Positions 33,945 to 43,225 of a stretch of DNA of 64,000 nucleotides are shown here, one piece after another. Origin of the DNA: Pseudolabrys sp. (GTDB lineage Bacteria; Pseudomonadota; Alphaproteobacteria; Rhizobiales; Xanthobacteraceae); the NCBI GenBank assembly GCA_019635575.1, contig JAHBZF010000003.1, positions 1 through 64,000 of the forward strand, in the 5' to 3' direction. How positions within the stretch are numbered: position 1 is the first letter of the stretch; each line of letters begins with the position of its first letter. The translations under genes and the position numbers were made by a program. The notes below the pieces were generated by a model. That model ran no database searches. It was given only the letters and a program-made list of their open reading frames with translations, and was not told where the DNA came from.

Positions 33945-35501
33945 ATGACCGGTGCCAAGCCTTCCCGTCCTTTCCGCGCCATCGACACCTTGGGCGGCCG
34001 CCTGCGCGCGGCGCTGGCCGATCCCCTCCATGGCGACCGGCGCAATAACCGTAATATGGCGCTGGCGCTCGTGCTCTATACGCTGCTCTGGGCGCTCTAT
34101 GGCGTTCTGGCCAAGGCCGGGCAGGACGTGCATCCGGACATGGCCGAGCTGGTCACCTGGGCGCGCGAGCCGGCGCTCGGCTATTTCAAGCACCCGCCGC
34201 TGGCTGCGTGGCTGGTCGCGGGCTGGTTCCACGTCTTTCCGGTGGCCGACTGGTCCTATTATCTGCTGGCGGCGATGGTGCCGTCGCTGGCGCTGTGGAT
34301 CGTCTGGCGCCTGAGCGCCGACTACCTCGATATCGACAAGCGCATCCTCGGTGTCGCGCTGCTGACGCTGACGCCGTTCTTCGGCGTCATCGCGCTCAAA
34401 TATAACGTCAACACCGTGCTGCTGCCGCTGTGGGCGGCGACCGCGTTCGCGTTCCTGCGCGCGTTCGAGCGGCGCAGCCTCCTCTGGGCGGTGTTGGCTG
34501 GGCTGTGCGCGGCGGGCGCGATGCTCGGCAAATACTGGTCGATGTTTCTGATCGCCGGGCTGGTGCTGGCGGCGCTGCTGGATCGCCGCCGCTGGTCGTT
34601 CCTGCTGTCGCCGGTGGCGTGGATCATGGTCGTTGTCGGCGCAGCCGTACTGGCGCCGCACATCGTCTGGCTGGTGCAGAACGATTATCCGCCGTTCCGC
34701 TATGTCGCGGCGGCGCACGCGCCGGCGACATTGCTCGCCTCGGCGCGCAGCGCACTAACGTATCTACTCGGCTCCACCGCCTATGTGGCGCTGCCGGTCA
34801 TTCTCGTTCTGCTCGCGGCGCGGCCGGATCGCGCCACGGTGCACGACATGCTGTGGCCGCAAGACCCGGCGCGGCGGCTCGCGGCGCGCGCGTTCTGGCT
34901 GCCGCTGCTGCTGCCGATGTTCGGCGCCATCGCGTTTTCCGTCGAGGTGACGTCGCTGTGGAGCATGTCGGCATTCGCATTGTTGCCGGTGGTGCTGCTG
35001 TCGCCGCCGCGGCTCGTCGTGCCGCGCATCGCGGTCGATCGCATCCTGACTCTCGCCATCGCCATTCCGGTACTGATGACGTTGGCCGCGCCGGTGATCG
35101 CCATCGTCATCCAGCGCAACGGCCTGCCGCCGGATCAGACTCAAGGCAGTCTCGTCGCGCCGTGGGTCGAAGCGACTTGGCGTGCCCGCGTTACCGCGCC
35201 GCTGCGCATCGTTGGCGGCGACAATGCTTATGGTACGGCGTTCTATCTGGCCGACAAGCCGACAGCGTTTCCCGACTTCAACAAGACGGAAGCGATCTGG
35301 ATGGACGACGCGCGCGTGACGCGCGACGGCATGGCGATGGTGTGCCGCGTCGACAATGCCGGTTGCGTCACCGAGGCGCAGCGCCGCGTGGCCGCCGATC
35401 CGCGTGGGGGCGCGCCGGTCGATGTGACGGTCGCGCGCACGCTCGCCGGTTATTCCGAGCCGCCGCAGCGTTATCGCATCTGGGTGCTGCCACCGAAGTG
35501 A
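33945..35501 (+). CDS. Family 39 glycosyltransferase (ArnT/PMT-like membrane protein)
   Basis: 518 residues from ATG 33945. About ten to twelve transmembrane helices. The first periplasmic loop has the acidic residue and HPPL-type signature of GT39/GT83 enzymes ([20 protein letters not shown], then PPLAAWLV), and a soluble C-terminal domain follows after about residue 400. Family role: transfer of a sugar from a polyprenyl-phosphate carrier to a lipid or protein on the periplasmic face. Acceptor unknown. It faces away from lepA with 180 bases between start codons. Confidence 0.88.
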   Translation: MTGAKPSRPFRAIDTLGGRLRAALADPLHGDRRNNRNMALALVLYTLLWALYGVLAKAGQDVHPDMAELVTWAREPALGYFKHPPLAAWLVAGWFHVFPVADWSYYLLAAMVPSLALWIVWRLSADYLDIDKRILGVALLTLTPFFGVIALKYNVNTVLLPLWAATAFAFLRAFERRSLLWAVLAGLCAAGAMLGKYWSMFLIAGLVLAALLDRRRWSFLLSPVAWIMVVVGAAVLAPHIVWLVQNDYPPFRYVAAAHAPATLLASARSALTYLLGSTAYVALPVILVLLAARPDRATVHDMLWPQDPARRLAARAFWLPLLLPMFGAIAFSVEVTSLWSMSAFALLPVVLLSPPRLVVPRIAVDRILTLAIAIPVLMTLAAPVIAIVIQRNGLPPDQTQGSLVAPWVEATWRARVTAPLRIVGGDNAYGTAFYLADKPTAFPDFNKTEAIWMDDARVTRDGMAMVCRVDNAGCVTEAQRRVAADPRGGAPVDVTVARTLAGYSEPPQRYRIWVLPPK

Positions 35502-35636
35502 GGTCGCATCGGTGCGGCGGATGGTGTCGTTCTTACTCCGCCTTATCTTGATGAGCGGACGACGTTCGCGTCTCGAATGATAAGGTGAGCATGGTGCGCT
35601 CCTCGCCGTGAGGCTTGGATGGAACTAGCAGGGCTT

Positions 35637-36569
35637 TCACCCTGCCTTGCAAAATGCCGCGCGCAATGCGGTGTAATCCTCGCGCAGCCTGGCGACGATG
35701 TCAGTCACCGGTTCGGACGCGGTCACGGCACCGACCGCCTGGCCCGCGCCCCAGATGTTCTTCCACGGCTTCGCCTTATCGGCCGAGGTGAAGTCCATCT
35801 TGCGCTCGGCGCGCAGCATCTCCGGCGTGAAGCCCGCGGCGGTGAGGCTTGGCAGCATCCAGTTGGCTGGTACGCCGGTGACGGCGGCGCTGGTGACGAT
35901 GTCTTCCATGCTGACGGCGATGGTCATGGCCTTGCGATCCGGCTCGCCGAGGCTTTCTTGTGCGGCGAGGAAGCGTGTGCCCATGTAAGCGAAGTCGGCG
36001 CCGAGCGCCTGCGCCGCGAGAATGCTGCGCGCATCGGAGATCGCACCCGACAGCACGATCGGCCCGGACCAGAAACGCCGCACCTCGGCAACGAACGCGA
36101 ACGGACTGTAGGAGCCGGTGTGGCCGCCTGCGCCGGCGCTGACCAGAACAAGGCCGTCCGCACCGGCCTCAATCGCCTTGCGTGCATGGACCGGCCGCGA
36201 CACATCGGCGAATACAAGCCCGCCGTAACCATGCACCGTGTCCAGCACCCGCGCGGGCGACCCGAGCGCGGTGATCACCAGCGGCGGCTTGTGGCGTTTG
36301 ACGATCTCGATCTCGGCGTCGAAGCGCGCATAACTGCTGTGGCAGATCAAGTTAAGCGCCCAGGGAGCCGCGTCCCGCGTCTCCATCGAAATCCGCGCGC
36401 ACCAGGCGTCGAGCGTGCCGAGCTCGCGCGCATTCGGCGCCGGAAAGCAGCCGATCACGCCGGCGCGGCAGGCGGCGATCACCATGTCCGGTCCCGAGAT
36501 CAGGAACATTGGCGCGACGATCACCGGCAGCGTCATCCGCGCCCGCAGCGCCTCGAGCTTATTCGTCAC
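35637..36569 (-). CDS. Nitronate monooxygenase-family FMN protein
   Basis: 310 residues from GTG 36569. This start is chosen because GGAGG lies five bases upstream and homologues begin near TNKLEALRARMTLPVIVAPM; a longer frame would begin at a GTG inside the operator palindrome at 36609-36646. TIM-barrel with FMN-phosphate contacts LVLVSAGAGGHTGSYSPF (catalytic His) and VLSGAISDARSILAAQALGA, ending near the typical GAGQAVGAV. Family role: oxidation of alkyl nitronates or related enoyl/2-nitro compounds with FMN and O2. Divergent from the CoA ligase gene and probably under the same operator. Confidence 0.88.
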   Translation of the reverse strand: MTNKLEALRARMTLPVIVAPMFLISGPDMVIAACRAGVIGCFPAPNARELGTLDAWCARISMETRDAAPWALNLICHSSYARFDAEIEIVKRHKPPLVITALGSPARVLDTVHGYGGLVFADVSRPVHARKAIEAGADGLVLVSAGAGGHTGSYSPFAFVAEVRRFWSGPIVLSGAISDARSILAAQALGADFAYMGTRFLAAQESLGEPDRKAMTIAVSMEDIVTSAAVTGVPANWMLPSLTAAGFTPEMLRAERKMDFTSADKAKPWKNIWGAGQAVGAVTASEPVTDIVARLREDYTALRAAFCKAG

Positions 36570-36608
36570 TGGGGCCTCCGTGGGCGGCCGCCGGAGCATT
36601 GACGCGGC

Positions 36609-36646
36609 GCCCTTAAAACCATACACATATGTATGGTTTTAAGGGC
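36609..36646. promoter_or_regulatory. Long palindromic operator with ATACA-N4-TGTAT core
   Basis: Two 17-base arms (GCCCTTAAAACCATACA and TGTATGGTTTTAAGGGC) are perfectly complementary, separated by CATA. The core CATACA-CATA-TGTATG (36620-36635) matches the operator near 39109 and two sites near 46.1-46.3 kb. It lies between the divergent nitronate monooxygenase-like and CoA ligase genes. The TetR regulator encoded at 38343-38963 is the natural candidate to bind it. Confidence 0.72.
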
Positions 36647-36719
36647 TGGCCGGCGATTGTCAAATCGATAGGTCGGCCGCAACCTCGTTCACGGTCGCTT
36701 TCTGGTGCTTGCTTCAACA

Positions 36720-38330
36720 ATGACCGAGCTTCATCCGCCCTGGCTGCGCGCCAGTCCCGACGACCCAGCGCTGACCGCGCTGCCGCAGATCTTGCGCCGC
36801 CACGCGCAGACGCGGCCGCGCGCGCCATGTGTGACGTTCGACGATGGTCGCTTGATCGACTACGCAGAAGCGTGGCGGCAGGCTCGCATCGCTGCCTCGG
36901 CCCTGCGGCGGCTCGGCGTCAAGCGCGGCGATCCGGTGCTGGTGTGGCTCCCGAACGGTCCGTTGATGATGCGGATGTGGTTCGCGCTCAACATTCTTGG
37001 CGCAATCCATATCCCGATCAATGTCGCGCTGCGCGGTGGCGTGCTGCAGCACGTGCTCGACAACAGCGGCGCTGCGCTGATGGTCTGTCACCCCGATCTC
37101 GTCAGCCGGCTCGATGGGGTTGAGCCGAAATCGCTACGGCATCTGATCGTCTCGGGCGATTCGCTGCCGCTGTCGCGCTGGCCGGTATCGCCGGAGCGCG
37201 TGCTCGATGATGGCGACGCGGACGAGGTGTTCGCCGACGCGACACCGAGCGATCTCTGCACGGTGCTCTACACGTCAGGGACTACCGGCCAGTCCAAGGG
37301 CGTGCTGATCCCGTATACGCAGATGTACGCCTCCGGCTCCGCCGCGCACGGCTACATCACTGCGGATGATCGCATCTATGTGTTCACGCCGCTGTTTCAC
37401 ACGGTCGGCATGTCGGCGGTTTATGCGACGCTTACCGCCGGCGGCTGCGTGCATCTCGCCGAAAGCTTTCATGCGCAAACGTTCTGGGATGACGTCAAGC
37501 GCGCCGGCTGCAACCGCATCCTCGGGCTGATCAGTTCGATGACGCTGTTTCTGGCGAAGTCGGTGCAGGACGATGCGCGCTCGCCGTTCGACTTCGCGAT
37601 GATGTCGCCGATCACCGAAGGGACCGCGACCTTCGCCAAGCGGCATGGCTTTCAGTATTTCTCGGCCTTCAGCATGACCGAGGCATCGGTCCCCATTCTC
37701 TCAGGGGTCGACAGCACCGTGTGGGGCAGTTGCGGACGCGCGCGCACGGGCATCACGTGCCGCATCGTCGATGCCGACGACAATGACGTGCCGGATGGCG
37801 AGGTCGGGGAACTGATCTTGCGCAGCGATGCGCCGGGCATGCTGTCGCCGGGTTACTGGAACGACAAAGAGGCGACCGGGAAGGCGTGGCGCAACGGCTG
37901 GTTTCATACCGGCGATGCGTTCCGCCGCGACGCCGGCGGCAACTTCTACTTCGTTGATCGGCTCAAGGATGCCATCCGCCGCCGTGGCGAAAACATCTCG
38001 ACCGTCGAGGTGGAAAAGGAAATCCTCGCCTTCCCCGGCGTGATGGAAGTGGCTGTCGTCGGCGCCGAGACAGGCAACAACGACCAAGAGGTGCTGGCGG
38101 TAATCGCGCCGGTACCGGGACAGGCGATCGAACCGCTGGCGCTGATCGAGTTTCTGTCGGACCGTCTCGCGCATTTCATGATGCCGCGCTATGTGCGGAT
38201 CATGCCGACCTTGCCGAAGACGCCGACCAACAAGGTGCGCAAGGCGGAATTGCGTGCCGCGGGGGTGACAGCGGATACCTGGGACGGCGAGCAGCACGGT
38301 GTGCGCATCCGCCGGCAGAAGCTCGCCTGA
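36720..38330 (+). CDS. Acyl/aryl-CoA synthetase (AMP-forming ligase)
   Basis: 536 residues from ATG 36720; a GTG 15 bases upstream is the alternative and neither has a clear ribosome site. ANL superfamily: P-loop LYTSGTTGQSKGVLIPY at about residue 182-198, the adenine motif SAFSMTEASVP, GWFHTGDAFRRD, the hinge VDRLKDAIRRRGENIS and the catalytic lysine motif near the end (PKTPTNKVRKAEL). It activates a carboxylic acid as its CoA thioester. Neighbours (CaiB transferase, thioesterase, ring dioxygenase) suggest an aromatic or phenylalkanoic acid, but the acid is not determined. Confidence 0.92.
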   Translation: MTELHPPWLRASPDDPALTALPQILRRHAQTRPRAPCVTFDDGRLIDYAEAWRQARIAASALRRLGVKRGDPVLVWLPNGPLMMRMWFALNILGAIHIPINVALRGGVLQHVLDNSGAALMVCHPDLVSRLDGVEPKSLRHLIVSGDSLPLSRWPVSPERVLDDGDADEVFADATPSDLCTVLYTSGTTGQSKGVLIPYTQMYASGSAAHGYITADDRIYVFTPLFHTVGMSAVYATLTAGGCVHLAESFHAQTFWDDVKRAGCNRILGLISSMTLFLAKSVQDDARSPFDFAMMSPITEGTATFAKRHGFQYFSAFSMTEASVPILSGVDSTVWGSCGRARTGITCRIVDADDNDVPDGEVGELILRSDAPGMLSPGYWNDKEATGKAWRNGWFHTGDAFRRDAGGNFYFVDRLKDAIRRRGENISTVEVEKEILAFPGVMEVAVVGAETGNNDQEVLAVIAPVPGQAIEPLALIEFLSDRLAHFMMPRYVRIMPTLPKTPTNKVRKAELRAAGVTADTWDGEQHGVRIRRQKLA

Positions 38331-38342
38331 CGATCGCTTGGG

Positions 38343-38963
38343 TTATGCGGTTTGCTTACGGCGGGCCTGCGCGCCTGTGCCGAACACGCTGGACTGCGCT
38401 TTCAGCAGGCGTGCGCGACATTCGCTGATCTGCTTGTCGGTCATGCCTTCGCGCAGCAGGGATTCGCCGAGCGTATAGGCATAGCCGATCATCGACCAGT
38501 AATCGGCTTCGTTCTTGTCGGCGCCCGTCTCGGCGATCAAGCTGCGGGTGAAGTCGATCCGCTCGGCATCGACCGCGTCCACAACGCGCCGCGCCAGCGG
38601 ATCGCGCCGCGCCCAGGCGCGGATCGCCAGTTCAAGCGCCGCCGCTTCGCGCGTGCTCTTGGTGCGCGGCGGCAGCTTGCGCAGACGTTCGAGCTGTTCG
38701 GCAGGCGACATCAGCCGGTCCTGGCGGATGCGCTCGACGATGCGCCGGGTCTGGCGCTCCTGCCAGGTTGTCAGGATCGCCTCGAGCAGTTCCGAGCGTG
38801 ACTTGAAGTGCCAGTAAAAGCTGCCGCGGCTGACCTTGAGATCGTCGGCCAGCGGTTCGACGCGCACCGCGTCGATGCTGCGCTTCACCAGCCGGTGGGT
38901 CGCCGCCTCGATCCAGTCCTCGCGCGTCAGCCGGCGCTTCTTCTCGGTATCCTGCAGGCTCAT
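38343..38963 (-). CDS. TetR-family transcriptional regulator
   Basis: 206 residues. N-terminal helix-turn-helix at about 14-60: REDWIEAATHRLVKRSIDAV, then VEPLADDLKVSRGSFYWHFK, the TetR consensus. The C-terminal helical domain would bind the inducer. It is flanked by the CoA ligase gene (convergent, 12 bases) and, on the other side, an operator-bearing intergenic region before a Bug binding protein. Four copies of ATACA-N4-TGTA(T) in this island are its probable binding sites. Confidence 0.93.
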   Translation of the reverse strand: MSLQDTEKKRRLTREDWIEAATHRLVKRSIDAVRVEPLADDLKVSRGSFYWHFKSRSELLEAILTTWQERQTRRIVERIRQDRLMSPAEQLERLRKLPPRTKSTREAAALELAIRAWARRDPLARRVVDAVDAERIDFTRSLIAETGADKNEADYWSMIGYAYTLGESLLREGMTDKQISECRARLLKAQSSVFGTGAQARRKQTA

Positions 38964-39106
38964 GTCTGTCGCCGATCCCCGTTGCAGTCACCATGTCCGA
39001 TTTGGGCGCGGTTGAGAAGCGGCTCCGCGCCGTCGCGATCCTGCCATCCGGAGGCTGCGGCGGCTTTGCGCCAGATCATTGACGTCGCCTTTGCCTTGTC
39101 ATTGCA

Positions 39107-39126
39107 AACATACATAAGTGTATGTT
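39107..39126. promoter_or_regulatory. Operator AACATACA-TAAG-TGTATGTT
   Basis: Perfect 8-base arms with a 4-base centre. Same core (CATACA-N4-TGTATG) as the palindrome at 36609-36646. It lies 89 bases before the Bug binding-protein start and 144 bases before the divergent TetR start. A TTGTCA at 39096-39101 would place a -10 element within the right arm, so binding should block transcription. Confidence 0.72.
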
Positions 39127-39214
39127 ATTCTGACGGTCGCCGATACGGCCCAGTCAGGCCGTGCGTAATGACAGACCGGCCTCGAGCCGGCACATCGATC
39201 AGGGGAGGACCGGA

Positions 39215-40192
39215 ATGCGGATCGCCGCCGTCGTCATCGCTTTGCTTGCGTCGCTGGGATGGGCCGGACCAGGGTCCGCGCAAGGCAGCGGCGGAACCAG
39301 CAAGGTGCTCCGCATCGTCGTGCCGTTTGCGCCCGGTGGGTCGAACGATGTGGTGGCGCGCATGCTGGCGCAGACCTGGACCGGCAAGGTCGATTCCAGC
39401 ATCGTCGTCGAGAACAAGACCGGCGCGGGTGGAAACATCGGCACCGAGTTCGTGGCAAAGGCGGAACCGGACGGTCAGACGCTGTTGCTCGTCGCGAACC
39501 AGCTCACCATGGCGCCGGTGTTCAAGACCAAGATCAACTACGACCCGAAGAGCCTCGTGCCGGTGGCCAAGATCGGTTCGCAGCCGGTGGTCATGGTGGT
39601 GCGCAAGGATTTGCCGGCGTCGAACCTCCGGGAATTTGTCGAACTGGCGAAAAAGCGCAGCAACACGGAGCCTTTGACGTTCGGTTCGCCGGGCTTCGGC
39701 TCGCCGCATCAGGTGTTCTTCGAGCAGATGCAGCGCGACCTTGGCGTCAAGATGGTGCATGTGCCGTTCCGCGGTATCGCGCCGGCGGTGACCGAAGTGT
39801 TGAGTGGCCGCATCGACATGACCTTCGCCACGGAAAATTCCGCCGCCGGCCTTGTCGCCGACAACAAGGTGAAGGCGCTCGCCGTGCTCGGACCTTCGCG
39901 CGTGAAGATGTTGCCGCAATTGCAGACGTCCGCCGAGGCCGGTTATCCGAAGCTGCGCGCCGGATTCTGGTATGCGCTCGTCGCGCCGCCGCACACGCCG
40001 AAGGCAATCGTCGACCGTTACAATGCTCTGGCCGAAGAAGACCTGAAGAATCCGCAATTCGTCGCCGACCTCGCCAAGCGCGGCATCAATCCGGAAGGCG
40101 GTTCGGCCGATGCCTTCGCCAAGGAGGTTGCGGGCGAATTCGCTCAATGGCAGCAACTGGCCGATCAGGGTCTGGCGATCGACAGCCAGTAG
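39215..40192 (+). CDS. Bug/TctC-family tripartite tricarboxylate-type binding protein
   Basis: 325 residues from ATG 39215, preceded by GGGGAGG. Signal peptide 1-25 (core AAVVIALLASLGWAG, cleavage near SAQ). LRIVVPFAPGGSNDVVARML is the Bug family opening and VENKTGAGGNIGTEFVAKAE the second conserved segment that contacts the ligand carboxylate. Bug proteins bind carboxylic acids in the periplasm; no TctA/TctB membrane genes are present, as is usual for orphan members. Eight intergenic-to-start bases before the CaiB gene suggest one transcript, so the ligand may be the acid degraded by this island. Confidence 0.9.
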   Translation: MRIAAVVIALLASLGWAGPGSAQGSGGTSKVLRIVVPFAPGGSNDVVARMLAQTWTGKVDSSIVVENKTGAGGNIGTEFVAKAEPDGQTLLLVANQLTMAPVFKTKINYDPKSLVPVAKIGSQPVVMVVRKDLPASNLREFVELAKKRSNTEPLTFGSPGFGSPHQVFFEQMQRDLGVKMVHVPFRGIAPAVTEVLSGRIDMTFATENSAAGLVADNKVKALAVLGPSRVKMLPQLQTSAEAGYPKLRAGFWYALVAPPHTPKAIVDRYNALAEEDLKNPQFVADLAKRGINPEGGSADAFAKEVAGEFAQWQQLADQGLAIDSQ

Positions 40193-40207
40193 CGCGGAGA
40201 TCATTCA

Positions 40208-41428
40208 ATGCAGGGGTGTCTGGACGGATTGCGCGTCCTCGATCTCACGCGCGTGCTGGCGGGGCCATGGTGTACGCAGAACCTCGCCGATCTCGGCGCC
40301 GAGGTGATCAAGATCGAGCGGCCCGGCGTCGGCGACGAGACCCGGCTCGCCGGTCCGCCGTTCCTCAAAGACCGCAATGGCGAGGACACCCCCGACGCGG
40401 CTTATTACCTCAGCGCCAATCGCGGCAAGAAATCCGTGGCGGTGAACATCGCGACGCCGGACGGGCAGGCGATCATCCGCAAGCTCGCCGCGGTGAGCGA
40501 TATCCTTGTCGAGAATTACAAGGTCGGCGATCTCGCCAAATACGGGCTTGGCTATGACGATCTCAAGACGATCAATCCGCGGCTGATTTACTGCGCGATC
40601 ACCGGTTACGGGCAAACCGGGCCTTATCGCGCGCGCGCCGGTTACGACTTCGTGTTCCAGGCCATGGGCGGCCTGATGAGCATCACCGGCGAGCGCGAGG
40701 GCACGCCGCAGAAAGTCGGCGTCGCGTTCTCCGATCTGATGACCGGCATGTATGCGACGGTAGCAATCCTCGCGGCGCTCCAGCAGCGCGAGCGTACCGG
40801 CGAAGGCCAGTTCATCGACCTTGCTTTGCTCGACGTGCAGGTGGCTTCGCTCGCCAACATGAACCTCAATTATTTCTGCTCCGGCAAGACGCCGCCGCGC
40901 ATGGGCAACGCGCATGCGAATCTGGTGCCGTATCAGGTGTTTGCCTGCCGGGACGGGCATATCGTCGTCGCTGCCGGCAATAGCAATCACTTCCGGCAGC
41001 TCTGCGTCGCGCTCGGCATGCCGGCGCTGGCGGACGATCCGCGCTTTGCCGCCAATCCCGGCCGCGTCCGCAACCGTGATGCGCTGATCGCCATTCTCGA
41101 AGCGGCGTTTCTCAGTCGCACGGTCAAGGACTGGATGGCGGTGCTCGACGGCAGCGATGTGCCGTGCGCGCCGATCAACACGATCCCGCAGGTGTTCGAG
41201 GACCCGCAAGTCAAGGCGCGCGGACTGGAGATCAAGGTCGAGCATCCGCTCGCCGGTCCGATCTCGCTGGTGGCAAGCCCGATGCGCTTTACCAACGCGG
41301 CGACGAACTATGTCGCGCCGCCACTTCTGGCGCAGCACACCGATGCGGTGCTCGGCGATCTGCTCGGCTACAGCGCCGCCGATCTCGCGGCACTGTCGGA
41401 CAAGGGCGTCATCGCCCGGCGTTCTTAA
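40208..41428 (+). CDS. CaiB/BaiF-family (class III) CoA-transferase
   Basis: 406 residues. GLRVLDLTRVLAGPWCTQNL, then LGAEVIKIERPGVGDETR, is the class III opening; the catalytic Asp is expected near GVAFSDLMTGMYATVAILAA (about residue 175). Family role: reversible CoA transfer between an acyl-CoA and a free acid through an aspartyl-CoA intermediate. With the CoA ligase and the thioesterase it gives the island a CoA-ester stage. The stop overlaps by four bases the stop of the convergent dioxygenase alpha gene. Confidence 0.93.
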   Translation: MQGCLDGLRVLDLTRVLAGPWCTQNLADLGAEVIKIERPGVGDETRLAGPPFLKDRNGEDTPDAAYYLSANRGKKSVAVNIATPDGQAIIRKLAAVSDILVENYKVGDLAKYGLGYDDLKTINPRLIYCAITGYGQTGPYRARAGYDFVFQAMGGLMSITGEREGTPQKVGVAFSDLMTGMYATVAILAALQQRERTGEGQFIDLALLDVQVASLANMNLNYFCSGKTPPRMGNAHANLVPYQVFACRDGHIVVAAGNSNHFRQLCVALGMPALADDPRFAANPGRVRNRDALIAILEAAFLSRTVKDWMAVLDGSDVPCAPINTIPQVFEDPQVKARGLEIKVEHPLAGPISLVASPMRFTNAATNYVAPPLLAQHTDAVLGDLLGYSAADLAALSDKGVIARRS

Positions 41429-42738
41429 CCCAGCGGCGTCGTCATCAACTCCAGCCAGCGGCGATAGAACGCGCGCTGGTTGGCATCGTTGTATTTGCGC
41501 AGATGGATCTCGCCCTTGAGATCGTCGTGCTCGATCTTGCTGGTGAGGCCGAGGCCGTAATGCAGCTTCTGCCGGCGGGTGACGACGCCGGTGTTGATCT
41601 GCGTCGCGTGCTCCCAGTTCTCGCCGTCGTCCATTTCCAGCGTGCCGGACGGTGAGAAGGTGCGCATCACACCCTTGCGGTACTTTTCCTTCAACTCGAA
41701 CGGGATGTTCTTGTTGACCAGCACCCAGGTATGGACCTCGGTGAGATGCGGGCCTTTTGGCAGCCAGGTGCGGAACGCATTGTGGCCGGCGAGGAACGAG
41801 AAGTTCGGGAACGTGGTCGTCGACGACACCGAGCCGATCATGCGCGAGCGAATCTTGCCGAGCCGTTCCGCGACTTCTTCCTCGCGTGCGCGCAGATAAT
41901 CGACCACGTCCTGTTCGCCGAGCGTCATGGCATTGCCGACCATGTCGAGGCCGAACTGCCAGCCGTGGCCGTTCGTATTCGCGTGATACGAGCGTTCCTG
42001 ATTGATCTTGCCGACCGACTGGCCGAGCATCGCCACCGCGCCGGAATTGTGCGTCCAGGCGGCGTGATAGGAATCGCCGATGAAGTTTTCCGCCGGGAAT
42101 TTCCAGTTGCACTTGATGTGCGACTTGATGTTGCCGTCGATGAACTCAGTGCCGTCTGCATCATTGTCGAGCAGGATGTCGAGATACCATCGGAAATCTC
42201 CGAGATAGTCGTCGAGCGACGGCGCCTGTTCGTCGAAGGTCGCAAACACGAGGCCCTTGTAGGTGCCGACGCGCGCCGGATGCAGGCCGAGATCCTGACT
42301 GTTGAAGTTCGGACAGGTCTCTTCGTACAGCTCCTCGGCAGGCATGCCGAGCAGGCGGCCGTCATTACCGAACGACCAGCCGTGATAGTTGCAGGTGAAC
42401 CGCCGCGCGTTGCCGGCCTCGGCGAAACAGACGCGGTTGCCGCGATGCGGGCAGGAATTGAGGAACACACCGATCTTGTTGTTGCGACCGCGCGACACGA
42501 TCACCGCATCCTCGCCCATATAGGTGGTGAGGAAGTCGCCGGGATTTTGAATCTGGCTCTCATGTGCGACGAACAACCAGCAGCGCGCGAAGATACGCTC
42601 CAGCTCCATCTGATAGATGCCGTCGTCCCAGAAGATGCGGCGGTCGATTGCGCCGTTGTCGAGGTCGACCATGGCGCGCAACTCCGCGTCGTCGGGAAAC
42701 GCCGGGGCGCGGGATCGGCTGCGGGTGACATGGTTCAT
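41425..42738 (-). CDS. Aromatic-ring-hydroxylating dioxygenase, alpha (Rieske) subunit
   Basis: 437 residues from ATG 42738. Rieske [2Fe-2S] ligands C-x-H and C-x2-H in SCPHRGNRVCFAEAG and FTCNYHGWSFG (about residues 95-120). Mononuclear iron site in the catalytic domain: ENFIGDSYHAAWTHNSG (Asp bridge and two His, about 220-235). It matches the HcaE/BphA class in length and in IYQMELERIFARCWLFVAHE. It inserts O2 into an aromatic ring to give a cis-dihydrodiol, with the beta subunit, ferredoxin and reductase encoded upstream. Last gene of the operon. Confidence 0.94.
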   Translation of the reverse strand: MNHVTRSRSRAPAFPDDAELRAMVDLDNGAIDRRIFWDDGIYQMELERIFARCWLFVAHESQIQNPGDFLTTYMGEDAVIVSRGRNNKIGVFLNSCPHRGNRVCFAEAGNARRFTCNYHGWSFGNDGRLLGMPAEELYEETCPNFNSQDLGLHPARVGTYKGLVFATFDEQAPSLDDYLGDFRWYLDILLDNDADGTEFIDGNIKSHIKCNWKFPAENFIGDSYHAAWTHNSGAVAMLGQSVGKINQERSYHANTNGHGWQFGLDMVGNAMTLGEQDVVDYLRAREEEVAERLGKIRSRMIGSVSSTTTFPNFSFLAGHNAFRTWLPKGPHLTEVHTWVLVNKNIPFELKEKYRKGVMRTFSPSGTLEMDDGENWEHATQINTGVVTRRQKLHYGLGLTSKIEHDDLKGEIHLRKYNDANQRAFYRRWLELMTTPLG

Positions 42739-42760
42739 GGCGATACTCCTGCGCGAGCGT

Positions 42761-43225
42761 TCAGCTTTGAGCGGGTTGCGGTGATGGTTTGCGGGCGGCG
42801 GCGATGTCCGGCGGGATGTGGAACACCGCCGTTGCGGTCGCGACCTTGCGATCGCCGACCCGCAGATGACCGGATGCGAAGGCAAGCGATCGGGTGATCC
42901 TGCTGATCTCGGATTCGCCGATCAACGTTTCGCCGATGCGTGCGCCAGCCACCAGATTGCAGTTGAGCTGTACCGTTGGGCAGATCGCCCGTGTGCCGAC
43001 ATTGGCGCTGACATGGGTGCCGAGCGCGATGTCGAGCAGCGTCATCAGCAGGCCACCGGCGGCGAAGCCCGCAGCGTTGGTGTGCTCGCCGCCCAGCGTC
43101 ATCATCAGCGTCGAACCAGCGTCGGTATATTTGATGAAAACCGGACCGTTGCGATAGACGAAACCGCCGGGCTGGCCATGCAGGACATAGCCTTCGGGAA
43201 TGGCGATGGCGGGTGTTTCACTCAT
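42761..43225 (-). CDS. Hotdog-fold thioesterase (PaaI-like)
   Basis: 154 residues from ATG 43225, overlapping the reductase stop by four bases (ATGA). Hotdog fold: GFAAGGLLMTLLDIALGTHV is the typical helix with the catalytic acid (D of LLD), and the beta-strand pair VGTRAICPTVQLNCNLVAGA follows. Family role: hydrolysis of aryl- or phenylacetyl-type CoA esters. Its place between the reductase and alpha genes of a dioxygenase operon is unusual and suggests that a CoA ester of substrate or product accumulates. Confidence 0.85.
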   Translation of the reverse strand: MSETPAIAIPEGYVLHGQPGGFVYRNGPVFIKYTDAGSTLMMTLGGEHTNAAGFAAGGLLMTLLDIALGTHVSANVGTRAICPTVQLNCNLVAGARIGETLIGESEISRITRSLAFASGHLRVGDRKVATATAVFHIPPDIAAARKPSPQPAQS

